Positions 7,546 to 16,808 are shown, counted from the first letter of the stretch. The stretch: DNA of 64,000 nt from VXNE01 sp965205735 (GCA_965205735.1 OZ242179.1:558001-622000), one strand, 5' to 3'. Notes: generated by a model not told the origin, from the sequence alone. Numbers and translations are program-made.

Positions 7546-9030
7546 TCAGCCGCCACGCGGCCGGTGCAGAACTCGGCACGACCCGAGCCGCTGCGGCTCG
7601 AACTCGCTCAGCCGCCGCCGGATCGAAGCGGGAACATCTTCGTCGCCTTCATCGCCTACTGCCTGCACGTCACCCTGAAGAACCTCGCCCGAACTGTCGT
7701 AACCGATCCTCGAAATCGCCGGTGCCTGTGAAGACGAACGTCCGCCCGCGCTTCGCGCTCTCAACCAAGTCCAATTCCGCCAATCTCGAAATCGCCGGTG
7801 CCTGTGAAGCGCGTCCGTCTGGTAGGTGACGTTGTGGGACCTGCGGTGACTCTCGATGGTATACGGCGCCTCCGGGTGCCTGGACATGTGTGCCAACAGC
7901 GCCCGTTGTCGGTAGTTCAACATCGACGCCAGCCGCGATCCCCCAAGCAGCCGCTGGATGTCGCGCATTTCCCTCGCCTTGCGCGCGAGGTAGTCGTGCA
8001 GTTGCCTTATTGAGCGATGGATCACCCGCAGGTTGTAGTCGAGAAAGTAGGTGACGTCGTTGTCATCGATCTCCGAAAAGACGTACGCGCGCACGTACTG
8101 CGTGGGCGCCTTGCGAACGATAGTCGAGATTGAGAGAAACTCCGTCATCCAATATCCCGATCTCGCCATCGCCCAGTAGAAAAGCGCCCTGGCGGCGCGC
8201 CCGTTACCATCCACGAACGGGTGCTCGTAGCCGATCATGAAATGCAGTAGCACGGCGCGCAGGACGGGGTGGATGAACGGCTCTTCGTCCCGTCCGTTGG
8301 CGAATGTGAAGAGCCGCTCGAGACGCCCATCGAGTGCGCACGCGCTCGGCGGCTCGTGCACAATAGTGCCGTCACGTTGATCGACCACGGTCACATTCTC
8401 CGAATGGTGCCGGATCCGACCAACCTCATCTGGCTCCAACGTGTCCTCGGTAAGGACGCGATGCAGTTCCAGCAGGAGAGGCAAGGACAGGTCCTCATCG
8501 GTGTGGTTGCGGAGAAACTCCATTCCTCGGTAATTGTTGACGATCATCTGCTCACTCTTGTCGCGGGGCCTGCGACGTGATCGCAACATTTCTTTCGCGA
8601 CTCGGCGGGTCGTAACCGCGCCTTCCAATTGGCTCGACGTGATGGCTTCCTCGATCAGCGAATTCACCAGGTACCGATCGCGGGAACCGACGTTGACCAA
8701 GTCATCAGGCAATTCGATGCGTCCGCCGTCATCCCGGTCTACCTGATGGAGCATGCGATTCAAATACGCGGAGTCGGTGAACGCGAAGGACTGTCCGTTT
8801 TTGTCCTCCAGCGGCAGCACATGGCGAGCCGCCAGTCTGGCTAATTTGATGGCGAGCCACCAGTCCTCGCTGGAAAGCCCCTCCGGAGGCTTGCGATACC
8901 TTAGCGTCGACCAGTGAAGGTACTTGTCTTTCGGTAGCTGCCCCGCATCCGACGATATCAGGCGCGAGATATCTGGCCCTTGAGAACGGATAAGTTCCGG
9001 CAAGGCCGGGGGGCTGGCGGGCATTCGCAT
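7546..9030 (-). CDS. Fic family protein (predicted AMPylase), C-terminus frame-broken
   Basis: The Fic core HPFVDGNGRAAR (HPFx2GNGRxxR) is intact at about residues 280-291, with the catalytic His. An N-terminal inhibitory-helix motif SSQLEG at about 130 marks it as a class II self-inhibited Fic protein; such enzymes transfer AMP or other nucleotide moieties to target hydroxyls. After YTIESHRRSHNVTYQT the expected winged-helix tail is disrupted. A 25-base segment at 7709-7733 recurs perfectly at 7785-7809 and shifts the frame. The alternative frame reads LAELDLVESAKRGRTFVFTG and stops at 7670, which is probably the ancestral C-terminus. The open frame to 7546 is therefore unlikely to be native after about residue 407. 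A palindrome lies upstream. Confidence 0.8.
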   Translation of the reverse strand: MRMPASPPALPELIRSQGPDISRLISSDAGQLPKDKYLHWSTLRYRKPPEGLSSEDWWLAIKLARLAARHVLPLEDKNGQSFAFTDSAYLNRMLHQVDRDDGGRIELPDDLVNVGSRDRYLVNSLIEEAITSSQLEGAVTTRRVAKEMLRSRRRPRDKSEQMIVNNYRGMEFLRNHTDEDLSLPLLLELHRVLTEDTLEPDEVGRIRHHSENVTVVDQRDGTIVHEPPSACALDGRLERLFTFANGRDEEPFIHPVLRAVLLHFMIGYEHPFVDGNGRAARALFYWAMARSGYWMTEFLSISTIVRKAPTQYVRAYVFSEIDDNDVTYFLDYNLRVIHRSIRQLHDYLARKAREMRDIQRLLGGSRLASMLNYRQRALLAHMSRHPEAPYTIESHRRSHNVTYQTDALHRHRRFRDWRNWTWLRARSAGGRSSSQAPAISRIGYDSSGEVLQGDVQAVGDEGDEDVPASIRRRLSEFEPQRLGSCRVLHRPRGG

Positions 9031-9070
9031 CTTGATACGGGATTGAAATGCGTTCGTCCGAATGTAAATT

Positions 9071-9099
9071 AAATACTAATCTATTTCAAATTAGTATTT
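9071..9099. promoter_or_regulatory. Perfect AT-rich inverted repeat upstream of the Fic gene
   Basis: Two 10-base arms, AAATACTAAT (9071-9080) and ATTAGTATTT (9090-9099), flank a 9-base spacer, 41 bp upstream of the Fic start. The AT-rich island stands out in a GC-rich region. Geometry suits a dimeric operator overlapping the promoter. Autoregulation by the Fic winged-helix tail is inference. Confidence 0.55.
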
Positions 9100-9168
9100 C
9101 GGGGTTGATCATGAAAGCCCCGATGCGCTACGCGCTCCAAGCATGTCAAAGGCGTGAATGGCGAAGTG

Positions 9169-10365
9169 TCAGATTGCGCCCTGTTCCTTCAAGGCCTGCA
9201 CGTCCTGTTCGCTGTGGCCGAGAAACTCGGCATAGACGGCCACGTTGTCCTGTCCGAGCGCGCGCGGCAGTTGCGGTGTCGGTGGTTCGACATCCCGTAT
9301 TCGCAGCGGGGTCGTGAGCAAGACGACATCGCCGAATTTCGGATGGTGGGCCCTGTGTAATGCGCGGCGCGCGTGCAGGTGCGGGTCGTTCACCACGTCG
9401 TCCAGCGACTGCACGGGCGCGCAGGGCACGCCAGACGCCTGGCAACGTCGGAATACCTCATCCTTGGTCAGGGTCGATGTCCACTCTTCGACGATGGCGT
9501 CCGTATCGTCCATGTGCTCGCTGCGCGTTACCTTGTCCGCGAATCTGGGATCGTGCACGAGGTCCTCCCGGCCCATGACCTCGGTAAGCTTGCGCCAGTG
9601 CCCATCCCGAACGCAGATGATCGCGACATGGCCATCGGCGGTCGGATAGAGGTTGTAAGGGGCAACGCCAAGCGCCTGGTGTCGATTGCCCGTACGCGGA
9701 GGATTGCCGCCGAAGCGGTAGTAGGCGCCCAACGCCGAGGCCAGCGTCGGCAAAACAGCATCCTGCATGGCTACGTCCACGACCCCGCCCTCTCCCGTCT
9801 GCTCTCGGCGGTAGAGCGCTGAGACGATGGTGGCATAAAGGTGGATGCCACCCAGCATGTCGCACAAGGCGGGTCCCGATTTCAACGGCGGCTCGCCTTC
9901 GTTGCCGGTGATGCTGACGACGCCGCTCATGGCCTGCACCGTGATGTCCATGGCCAGGTAGTCCCGGTGTGGGCCGCTGCTTCCGTATCCGGTCGAAGCG
10001 GCGTAGACCAGGCGGGGGTTCTCTCGCAGCAACGCGTCCGCGCCGACGCCAAACTTGTCCATGGTGCCCGGACGGAAATTCTCCAGCAGGACATCCGCAT
10101 GCCTCGCCAGACCTACAAGGAGTTCACGCCCCACTTCCGATTTCAGGTTGAGCGTGATGGTTTCCTTCAGCCCGTTGAGCATGTTGAACGGAAAGCTTTC
10201 CGAACCCGTAGCCCCGCGCAATCCCTCTCCCAAGGGGGATTCGACCTTGATGACCCGGGCGCCTGCCATCGCCAACAAATGGCCGCAATAGGGACCATTG
10301 TAGATTTGACCGAAGTCGAGGACCGTCAGGCCCTCTAGCGGCTGTTCACCCACGTGTTGCTCCAA
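9169..10365 (-). CDS. Family III CoA-transferase (CaiB/BaiF)
   Basis: 398 residues, the full family length. It opens EGLTVLDFGQIYNGPYCGHLLAMAGARVIKVE, the typical N-terminal Rossmann segment, followed by GSGPHRDYLAMD and the MSGVVSITG region that contains the family's catalytic aspartate neighbourhood. These enzymes move CoA between carboxylic acids (for example succinyl-, formyl- or carnitine-CoA donors). Specificity is not predictable. It is a single leftward gene behind the Fic gene, with 140 bp between them. Two further paralogues lie at 21.4-23.9 kb. Confidence 0.9.
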   Translation of the reverse strand: MEQHVGEQPLEGLTVLDFGQIYNGPYCGHLLAMAGARVIKVESPLGEGLRGATGSESFPFNMLNGLKETITLNLKSEVGRELLVGLARHADVLLENFRPGTMDKFGVGADALLRENPRLVYAASTGYGSSGPHRDYLAMDITVQAMSGVVSITGNEGEPPLKSGPALCDMLGGIHLYATIVSALYRREQTGEGGVVDVAMQDAVLPTLASALGAYYRFGGNPPRTGNRHQALGVAPYNLYPTADGHVAIICVRDGHWRKLTEVMGREDLVHDPRFADKVTRSEHMDDTDAIVEEWTSTLTKDEVFRRCQASGVPCAPVQSLDDVVNDPHLHARRALHRAHHPKFGDVVLLTTPLRIRDVEPPTPQLPRALGQDNVAVYAEFLGHSEQDVQALKEQGAI

Positions 10366-10447
10366 ATCAGTAACGTGCAGCAGTATGCCATGAAGCGTCG
10401 CAAGCTCGCCGGAAGGTCATCTACCCCGCGTATAATTCCCCTCTCAC

Positions 10448-10524
10448 GCACCCGTAGCTCAACTGGATAGAGCACCAGGCTTCGAACCTGGGGGTTCGGG
10501 GTTCGAGTCCCTGCGGGTGCGCCA
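10448..10524 (+). tRNA. tRNA-Arg (TCG anticodon)
   Basis: Full cloverleaf of 77 nt including encoded CCA. Acceptor GCACCCG pairs with CGGGTGC; the anticodon stem CCAGG/CCTGG encloses CTTCGAA, giving anticodon TCG; the T arm carries GGTTCGAGTCC. It lies between the CoA-transferase and the purine salvage genes. Confidence 0.96.
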
Positions 10525-10536
10525 GTTGCGCGTCAC

Positions 10537-11310
10537 TTATCGCAGTTTGTCAGATGGATCATTCGCTTCCATGGCCAGGAACGCGCCCAGCAAACGATCG
10601 AGGTCGGTGGCAGCCTGTTTCAAGGCCGCATCGATCTGCGCGCCCGTTATCGGCCCCTCTCCCCGTCCCGCCGCCGCGTTGACAACGAGACATACGCCCG
10701 CATAGGGGATATCCAATTCCCTGGCCAATGCCGTCTCCGGCATGGCAGTCATCCCGACGACCGCGCAACCATCACGCTCCATGCGGTTGATCTCGGCCGC
10801 GGTTTCAAGCCTGGGCCCCTGTACGCATCCGTATACGCCGCGTCGATGTAGCCCGCCCGCGAGACCGCATTCGTCGGCGGCCGAGATCAATCCCTGCCGC
10901 ACACGGTCATCGAACGGCCGCGTGAAGTCGATGTGCCGAATCTCGCCGACCTCGACGTAGGTGTGAGGGCGCCCCCAGGTGTAGTCGATGATCTGGTGCG
11001 GGATCAGGAAGTCTGCATCCCGCAGATTCGGCGCGATGCCGCCCACGGCGTAGGTGGCGACGACCGCATCCACGCCGAGTTCCTTTATCAGCCACATGTT
11101 CGCGCGATAGTTGATCAGGTGCGGCGCGATTCCGGGAGGCTTTCCGTGGCGTGGCAGGAGGAGGACTTCTCCTGAAACTGTCGAGGCTACTTCGGGGATG
11201 GCCGACGCCGCGCCGTAGGGCGTGTCCGCCGAGTCCGCGGCAAGTTGCCAGCGCAGACCGACACCGGTCAGCCGTTGACTTCCTGTGCCCCCGATAATCG
11301 CCAGTCTCAC
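10537..11310 (-). CDS. S-methyl-5'-thioinosine phosphorylase / MTA phosphorylase family
   Basis: 257 residues of the trimeric purine nucleoside phosphorylase family. Visible motifs are the N-terminal IIGGTGSQRL phosphate loop, LLPRHGKPPGIAPHLINYRAN, YVEVGEIRHIDFTRPFD, QGPRLET and GMTAMPETALARELDIPYA. It phosphorolyses a 5'-methylthio-nucleoside to methylthioribose phosphate plus base. Gammaproteobacterial members of this length act on methylthioinosine, and neighbouring hypoxanthine phosphoribosyltransferase supports hypoxanthine as the released base. The start overlaps the end of that gene by 4 bp. Distinguishing MTI from MTA specificity needs structure-guided residue comparison. Confidence 0.82.
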   Translation of the reverse strand: MRLAIIGGTGSQRLTGVGLRWQLAADSADTPYGAASAIPEVASTVSGEVLLLPRHGKPPGIAPHLINYRANMWLIKELGVDAVVATYAVGGIAPNLRDADFLIPHQIIDYTWGRPHTYVEVGEIRHIDFTRPFDDRVRQGLISAADECGLAGGLHRRGVYGCVQGPRLETAAEINRMERDGCAVVGMTAMPETALARELDIPYAGVCLVVNAAAGRGEGPITGAQIDAALKQAATDLDRLLGAFLAMEANDPSDKLR

Positions 11311-11891
11311 TCTGGCACCTCTACCTCGTCGGGAAGCGCGTAGATGCCCCCAAGATTCCGAAACCAGCCGCCACAGTCCATGCCCCAGCCGATCAGATAG
11401 CGATCAGGCGCATCGAGCGCCACATAGTCGGCTGTGAACGTCCTCCCCGGGACCTTTTTGCTGACAAGCACCGCCGTATAGACGCGTGCCGCGCCAGCTT
11501 CTGCGACCATCGCCGCAATGCTCTCGAGCGTGGTGCCCCGATCCAATACATCGTCCGCCAGTACGACGGTGCGGTCGGTGACATCGCGCGCCAGGTCGAC
11601 GCGCACTTCGAGTTCGCCGCCACGAGGCGTCTCTAACGTGCCGGACACAGCCGCCCCGCCCCGATAACGCGCCGCGTGCACATAGTCCAATTCGAGCGGG
11701 AACGCGAAGCGTCTCATCAGCGCCGCCGCAAACGGCAGACCCCCGTTCATCACGCATACCAGGACGGGACGCGCATCCTGTAGCTCAAGCGCCATCCGAA
11801 CCGCCAATCGGTCGATGGCGAAGTCCACTTCCGCCTCGTCGTACAAGCGTTCCGCGTGCCTTGGAATGGCCGGCGGGCTGACGATGGGCAT
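11307..11891 (-). CDS. Hypoxanthine-guanine phosphoribosyltransferase
   Basis: 194 residues. The PRPP-binding loop is VVLADDVLDRGTTLESI (variant of the usual ED-x-x-D-T-G-T), preceded by the YRG flexible loop region (HAARYRGGAAVSG) and followed by SKKVPG and a C-terminal base-binding WGMDCGGWFRNL. It converts hypoxanthine/guanine plus PRPP to IMP/GMP. The ATGA overlap with the downstream phosphorylase gene indicates a two-gene salvage unit that recycles the purine of methylthioadenosine after deamination. The gene 37 bp upstream (keto-acid hydratase) may share the transcript. Confidence 0.87.
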   Translation of the reverse strand: MPIVSPPAIPRHAERLYDEAEVDFAIDRLAVRMALELQDARPVLVCVMNGGLPFAAALMRRFAFPLELDYVHAARYRGGAAVSGTLETPRGGELEVRVDLARDVTDRTVVLADDVLDRGTTLESIAAMVAEAGAARVYTAVLVSKKVPGRTFTADYVALDAPDRYLIGWGMDCGGWFRNLGGIYALPDEVEVPE

Positions 11892-11928
11892 GCCAGTCGT
11901 TGGTCGCGAGTCGAAGCCGCTGCCGCGA

Positions 11929-12633
11929 TTAGGTCACCGTAAACGTTATCCTGCCGAGCACACCGTAGTCGGCCACATACTCTCCCGGTTGCGCCGGATG
12001 GATTCCGCCGACCGCGCCGGTGATCATCAACATGCCGTCTGCCAGCGGCAGCCCCAGTTCCCCCGCCAGCGATGTCATCCATTTCAGCGCCGGAAGCGGA
12101 CCGCCGAGGGCCTCGTTGAGCCGCGCGTGCGTTACGGTCTCGCCGTCCCGGGTAAGGGTGACCGCAAGGTCGTCATAGTCGTCGCGTATCTTTCCCTGTT
12201 CGCCGGTAATGAACCGGTCGGCAGCGATGTTGGAGGCGGCCATGTTGATTCCAGTGGCGTCCTCCGGGCTGGCCCACGCAGCGCGCGGAACCTCGATGAC
12301 GGGACCCGCTGTCCGGGCAGTCCCGGCGGCATCGATCACAACCCCGATCTCGCACTCGAGCATGACCCCGGGACCGCTTGAGAAGGACACCCCCGATTGC
12401 ATGCGACCCGAGTTGTACAGCACGCCGATAAGCGGATGGTCGATACCGAATTGCGCTTGACCGGCGGGCGCCGTGAGCCCCGCCTTGTAACCCGCGATGG
12501 CACCTCTCGACACCGCCTGCACAACTTCCGCCTGCATGGCGTAAGCGTCGTCCAAGCTCAGGTTCTCGGGCATGGGCGGAAACGTGGTGCGATCCCTGAT
12601 TGCTCGCGCCAGGTTCTCCACAAGTTCGCTCAC
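11929..12633 (-). CDS. 2-keto-4-pentenoate hydratase family (FAH fold)
   Basis: 234 residues, typical for MhpD/4-oxalocrotonate decarboxylase-type proteins. GYKAGLT, a metal-binding E-x-E (LECEIGVV) and the LGGPLPALKWM and GAVGGI segments are family landmarks. Members hydrate 2-oxopent-4-enoate or decarboxylate oxalocrotonate in aromatic ring-cleavage pathways, using divalent metal. No other meta-cleavage genes are nearby, so the substrate is open. It is first gene of a leftward run into the purine salvage pair. Confidence 0.82.
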   Translation of the reverse strand: MSELVENLARAIRDRTTFPPMPENLSLDDAYAMQAEVVQAVSRGAIAGYKAGLTAPAGQAQFGIDHPLIGVLYNSGRMQSGVSFSSGPGVMLECEIGVVIDAAGTARTAGPVIEVPRAAWASPEDATGINMAASNIAADRFITGEQGKIRDDYDDLAVTLTRDGETVTHARLNEALGGPLPALKWMTSLAGELGLPLADGMLMITGAVGGIHPAQPGEYVADYGVLGRITFTVT

Positions 12634-12789
12634 GGGGTTCTCCTCAATAAGATATTTCGTGCGAAATGATAGCCGCCCACGACTTCCGGCGTAGGAAAAA
12701 TCGGTAGGTCCGGAGCCCGGCCCCCGCCTCTCGCCGACGCTGCACCTTCGTCAGGATCGGCATTCGCGTGATGTTCTCGGCGCGAGCTC

Positions 12790-13347
12790 CTAGATTGCGT
12801 TCGTCGCCCGTAGTCGCGCCCACTCCATCTTCAGCCAGGGTGTATAGCTCTGCGGATCTTCCCGCAACGTGACATCCAGATCGGTCGGATCGATCCAGCG
12901 CCAGGCTGCAATCTCGGCCGTGTTGACGACCGGGGTGGCCTCGGTTTGCCCCACATAGACCCAGCAGAGTTCGTGCTCCGTGCCGACATCCTTGAACTCG
13001 GCGCGGTACTCAAATTTGAAGATGAACTCCACCGCGGCCTGGATGCCCAGTTCCTGCTCGAGTCGACGGGCTACGGCTTCGTCCATCTGCTCCCCCGCGC
13101 GCGGGTGCGAGCAGCAACTGTTCGACCAGAATCCGGGCCACAGTCTCTTGTCTCGTTGGCGCTGCTGGAGCAGCAGTTCACCCGATCCGTTGAGCACAAA
13201 CACCGAGAACGCGCGATGCAGCACGCCATCGCCATCGTGGCAAGCCCATTTGTCGAGATAACCCAGCGGCTCGTCGGAATGGTTTACGCGGATGAGCGGC
13301 TCGGAATCGGACGAGACGATCTGATGCTTGGTGGGGCGCGCGGTCAC
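12790..13347 (-). CDS. idi: Isopentenyl-diphosphate delta-isomerase, type 1
   Basis: 185 residues from a GTG at 13347, which gives the normal family length; the frame stays open upstream to 13611 without homology. Nudix-fold isomerase interconverting IPP and DMAPP. Active-site cysteine is in NSCCSHPRAGE and the catalytic glutamate in HELCWVY; metal-binding histidines are in DKWACH and VLHRAFSVF. Type 1 Idi is patchy in bacteria, so its presence may reflect a high isoprenoid demand, which is inference. Divergent from the alpha/beta hydrolase gene at 13446. Confidence 0.9.
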   Translation of the reverse strand: MTARPTKHQIVSSDSEPLIRVNHSDEPLGYLDKWACHDGDGVLHRAFSVFVLNGSGELLLQQRQRDKRLWPGFWSNSCCSHPRAGEQMDEAVARRLEQELGIQAAVEFIFKFEYRAEFKDVGTEHELCWVYVGQTEATPVVNTAEIAAWRWIDPTDLDVTLREDPQSYTPWLKMEWARLRATNAI

Positions 13348-13445
13348 GACACCAATTCTAGCCGATAGAGGCACTTGCGACTCCCCCGGCGCTCGTGCTG
13401 CGTGGATAATGCCCCACCGGGAACCATCCACTACAGGAACCGGGA

Positions 13446-14324
13446 TTGAACGAACCTCGCGAGCATCGCGCCCGACTGCGTGACATCGAGATCGCCTGGT
13501 TCGAGTGGGGAGACCCCCGCGGCCAGCCGGTTGTGATGGCGCACGCGACCGGTTTCCATGCCCGTTGCTGGGACGCCGTCGCAACAGCCCTGGGGGCCGG
13601 TTACCGCGCAATAGCCCTCGACCAGCGCGGCCACGGACGCAGCGGCAAGGCGGGGCCGTACGATTGGCGAGTCTTTGGCGCCGATCTCACGGCCTTCATC
13701 GATCGACTCGACCTCCGGCAAGTAGTCGGCGTAGGCCATTCCATGGGCGGGCACGCCATGGTGCAGGCCGCATCCAACCGCGTCGAGCGCTTTCAACGAC
13801 TGGTGCTGGTCGATCCGGTCATCCTTGCGCCAGAAACGTATCGAGATTGGCCTCGCGAGCGCAAGTACGCGTCCGCGGATGCGCATCCGGTCGCGAGGCG
13901 CAAGGCGGATTTCAAGACCTGGACGGAACTGCACGACCGGCTGCGCGACCGCATGCCGTTTGCGCTCTGGCGGGCGGACGTGCTGCGCGACTACTGCCGC
14001 CATGGAGTGCTGGCAAAACCAGGGGGCGGCTTTACGCTCGCTTGCCCGCCCATCGTCGAGTCCGCCGTATATATGGGAAGCGGCGGCACGGACATCTACC
14101 CGGAGATCCGCGCGCTGCCGCATGACGTGCTCGTGGTCCGCGCCCCGCCCAGGGATGCCGCGCAACTGCAGATGGACTTCTCGCGGTCTCCCACATGGCA
14201 GCGGCTCGCCGCCGCCTTCAGGCGCGGGCGTGACGTGTACAGGCCGGACCTCACCCACTTCATCCCGATGCAGGAACCGGATTTCGTGGCCCGCGCAATC
14301 GCCGCATCCGACGTAGTATCGTAG
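13446..14324 (+). CDS. Alpha/beta hydrolase
   Basis: 292 residues beginning at TTG (13446). Canonical single-domain alpha/beta hydrolase: oxyanion HATGFHARCW, nucleophile elbow GHSMGGH at about residue 98, acidic residue in the VVRAPPRDA region, and catalytic histidine in DLTHFIPMQEPD. It is cytoplasmic, with no signal peptide, and acts probably on an ester or C-C bond. Substrate cannot be read from sequence. It is followed 28 bp later by a small membrane protein gene. Confidence 0.82.
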   Translation: MNEPREHRARLRDIEIAWFEWGDPRGQPVVMAHATGFHARCWDAVATALGAGYRAIALDQRGHGRSGKAGPYDWRVFGADLTAFIDRLDLRQVVGVGHSMGGHAMVQAASNRVERFQRLVLVDPVILAPETYRDWPRERKYASADAHPVARRKADFKTWTELHDRLRDRMPFALWRADVLRDYCRHGVLAKPGGGFTLACPPIVESAVYMGSGGTDIYPEIRALPHDVLVVRAPPRDAAQLQMDFSRSPTWQRLAAAFRRGRDVYRPDLTHFIPMQEPDFVARAIAASDVVS

Positions 14325-14352
14325 CGCTCAACGAACGTCTTCGCGAAGTGCC

Positions 14353-14622
14353 ATGGGTATTGTCAGCTGGATCTTGTTCGGGTTGATCGTCGGCGCGTTG
14401 GCGAGAGTCTTCACGCCGACGAAAAAGCCGGGCGGCGTGGGGGGCATCGTCGCCACGATCGTCATCGGCATCGTCGGCGCCGTCGTGGGCGGGTTCATCG
14501 GAACACAACTGGGCCTCGGCACCGTGACGGGCTTCAATCTGATCAGCCTGGTGCTGGCGACCGTCGGTGCCGTGCTGCTGTTGCTCCTTTTTCACGCCAT
14601 CAACGGCTCGCGCAACCGATGA
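14353..14622 (+). CDS. GlsB/YeaQ/YmgE family membrane protein
   Basis: 89 residues, nearly all membrane-embedded: SWILFGLIVGALARVFTP, a glycine-rich GGVGGIVATIVIGIVGAVVGG helix and a third helix LVLATVGAVLLLLLFH. This matches the transglycosylase-associated/stress-response GlsB family, inner membrane proteins of unknown mechanism. The PTKKPGG loop between helices 1 and 2 is typical. Confidence 0.88.
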   Translation: MGIVSWILFGLIVGALARVFTPTKKPGGVGGIVATIVIGIVGAVVGGFIGTQLGLGTVTGFNLISLVLATVGAVLLLLLFHAINGSRNR

Positions 14623-14681
14623 CCGGAGTGCACCAAGAGCCCGCGTCAACGGCGCGATCATAAGCCGGCGCGGCAATCCGA

Positions 14682-16796
14682 GTGCGTCGACGCGATGGTG
14701 TCCGTGCCGCGGCAAGGCGTATCGTTGCGTTTCTCCTGATCGGACAATTCACAATGACCCAGGCGAACGAAGACGATCCCTATCTATGGCTCGAAAACAT
14801 CGATGGCGACAGCGCCATGGCGTGGGTCGAAGCGCGCAATCGAGACACCCGGGAAGCGCTGGCGCGGGGCGAATCCTTCGCAGCGTCCGAGCGGCGGCTG
14901 CGGGCGATTCTCGATTCCAGCGATCGGATTCCATACATCTCGAAGTCCGGGCCGCACTACTACAACTTCTGGCGGGACGCCGAACACCCTCGGGGCCTTT
15001 GGCGCCGAGTGACGCTGGACGAATACCGCAAACGCCACCCGGCGTGGGAAACGGTTCTCGACGTTGATTCGCTGGCGCGAGCCGAGAAAGAGAACTGGGT
15101 GTTCGCGTATGCGGAAATCCTTGAGCCGACCTACGACCGCTGCCTGATAGCGTTGTCCCGAGGCGGCGCGGACGCCAATGTCGTCCGCGAGTTCGACCTC
15201 ACGACCAAGTCGTTCGTTGCGGACGGCTTCTACCTGCCCGAATCCAAGGGGCCGTTCTCCTGGGCGGGAAAGGACGAACTGTTCGTCGCGAGGGATTTCG
15301 GCCCCGATACGATGACGGAGTCCGGCTATCCCCGGATCGTCAAACTCTGGCAGCGAGGCGAGGCGCTGGCAGACGCGGAGACAATCTTCGAAGGCAGGCG
15401 GACCGATGTCGGTGTCGGCGCCTACGCCACGCTCGCGACGGGATACGAAGCCCAATTCGTCCACCGAGGCATCGACTTCTACAACAAGGAACTGTTCATC
15501 CGCCGGGAAGGCGCGCTGCGGGCCATCGACATACCTTCCGACGCTACCGCGTCGGTCCACCGGGGCCGGCTTTTCATCACCCTCGTCACCGATTGGACTG
15601 TCGGCGCGCAAACGTATGCCGCAGGTAGCCTGCTTGCGGCGGACCTCGAGCGTTTCCTTGCCGGCGAACGCAAACTCGACGCACTGTACGACCCGAGTCC
15701 AGGCAGTTCCCTCGCGCAGTACAGTTCGACGAGAAATCACGTTCTCATCAATGTGCTGGACAATGTCCGCAATCGCGTCTATGTAGCAACGCCGACCGCC
15801 GAGGGCTGGGCGCGGACAGATCTGACCGAAGCCAGCGGAATCCGGACGATCAGCGTGCGGTCGGTGGACCCCCATGTGGACGACCGCTACTTCATCGACA
15901 CCGCGGACTACATCACCCCGTCCGCCCTTTCGCTCGGCACTGTCGGCGGTCCGGACATCGCCTTGAAACGCATGCCGGCCATGTTCGACGCACAAGGCCT
16001 CTCGATCGCCCAGGAGTGGGCGATCTCCGCAGACGGAACGCGAGTTCCCTACTTCCTGGTGGAGAATTCGAAGGAGAAAGGCCCCCGTCCCACGCTGCTC
16101 TACGGCTACGGCGGTTTCGAAATCTCGCTGACGCCCCAGTACTCACCGGGGGTCGGCGCCACGTGGCTGGAACAGGGCGGCGTTTACGTCGTCGCCAACA
16201 TACGCGGCGGCGGCGAGTTCGGACCCGCCTGGCACCAGGCCGCATTGAAGGCGAACCGCCTCCGCGCTTACGAGGACTTCATTGCGGTTGCACAAGACCT
16301 GATTCGCCGCGCAATCACGACGCCCGAGCAACTGGGCGTGATGGGGGGCAGCAACGGAGGCCTGCTGGCCGGCAACATGCTGACCATGCGTCCCGACCTG
16401 TTCGGCGCAGTGGTCGCGCAAGTCCCGCTGCTCGACATGCGCCGCTATCACGAATTGCTCGCGGGGGCGAGTTGGATGGCCGAGTACGGCGACCCCGACG
16501 AACCGGAGGAATGGGCCTTCATCAGGTCCTTCTCGCCGTACCATAATCTCGACCCGGACACCCGATACCCGCCGCTATTGGTGATGACTTCCACGCGGGA
16601 CGATCGGGTCCATCCGGGCCACGCGCGCAAGATGACGGCCAAAATGGCCAGCCTGGGACACCAGGTCCTCTACTACGAGAACATCGAAGGCGGTCACGCC
16701 GGCGCCGCGGACAATGCACAGGCGGCACATATGTGGGCCCTCGCCTACACGTTTCTGCGCCGCACGCTCAACGGCGAATCGACGCAATCGGACTGA
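14682..16796 (+). CDS. Prolyl oligopeptidase family serine peptidase (S9)
   Basis: 704 residues from GTG at 14682; the ATG at 14754 (MTQANEDDPYLWLENI) is an equally good cytoplasmic start. The longer form adds RRIVAFLLIGQFTMTQA, a possible short signal peptide. The N-terminal two-thirds is the seven-bladed propeller. The C-terminal hydrolase has serine in GGSNGGLLAG, aspartate in STRDDRVHPGHARK and histidine in EGGHAGAAD. It cleaves short peptides, classically after proline; DPYLWLE at the start is the family signature. No conserved partner genes are visible. Confidence 0.9.
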   Translation: MRRRDGVRAAARRIVAFLLIGQFTMTQANEDDPYLWLENIDGDSAMAWVEARNRDTREALARGESFAASERRLRAILDSSDRIPYISKSGPHYYNFWRDAEHPRGLWRRVTLDEYRKRHPAWETVLDVDSLARAEKENWVFAYAEILEPTYDRCLIALSRGGADANVVREFDLTTKSFVADGFYLPESKGPFSWAGKDELFVARDFGPDTMTESGYPRIVKLWQRGEALADAETIFEGRRTDVGVGAYATLATGYEAQFVHRGIDFYNKELFIRREGALRAIDIPSDATASVHRGRLFITLVTDWTVGAQTYAAGSLLAADLERFLAGERKLDALYDPSPGSSLAQYSSTRNHVLINVLDNVRNRVYVATPTAEGWARTDLTEASGIRTISVRSVDPHVDDRYFIDTADYITPSALSLGTVGGPDIALKRMPAMFDAQGLSIAQEWAISADGTRVPYFLVENSKEKGPRPTLLYGYGGFEISLTPQYSPGVGATWLEQGGVYVVANIRGGGEFGPAWHQAALKANRLRAYEDFIAVAQDLIRRAITTPEQLGVMGGSNGGLLAGNMLTMRPDLFGAVVAQVPLLDMRRYHELLAGASWMAEYGDPDEPEEWAFIRSFSPYHNLDPDTRYPPLLVMTSTRDDRVHPGHARKMTAKMASLGHQVLYYENIEGGHAGAADNAQAAHMWALAYTFLRRTLNGESTQSD

Positions 16797-16808
16797 AAGA
16801 AGTTAAGT

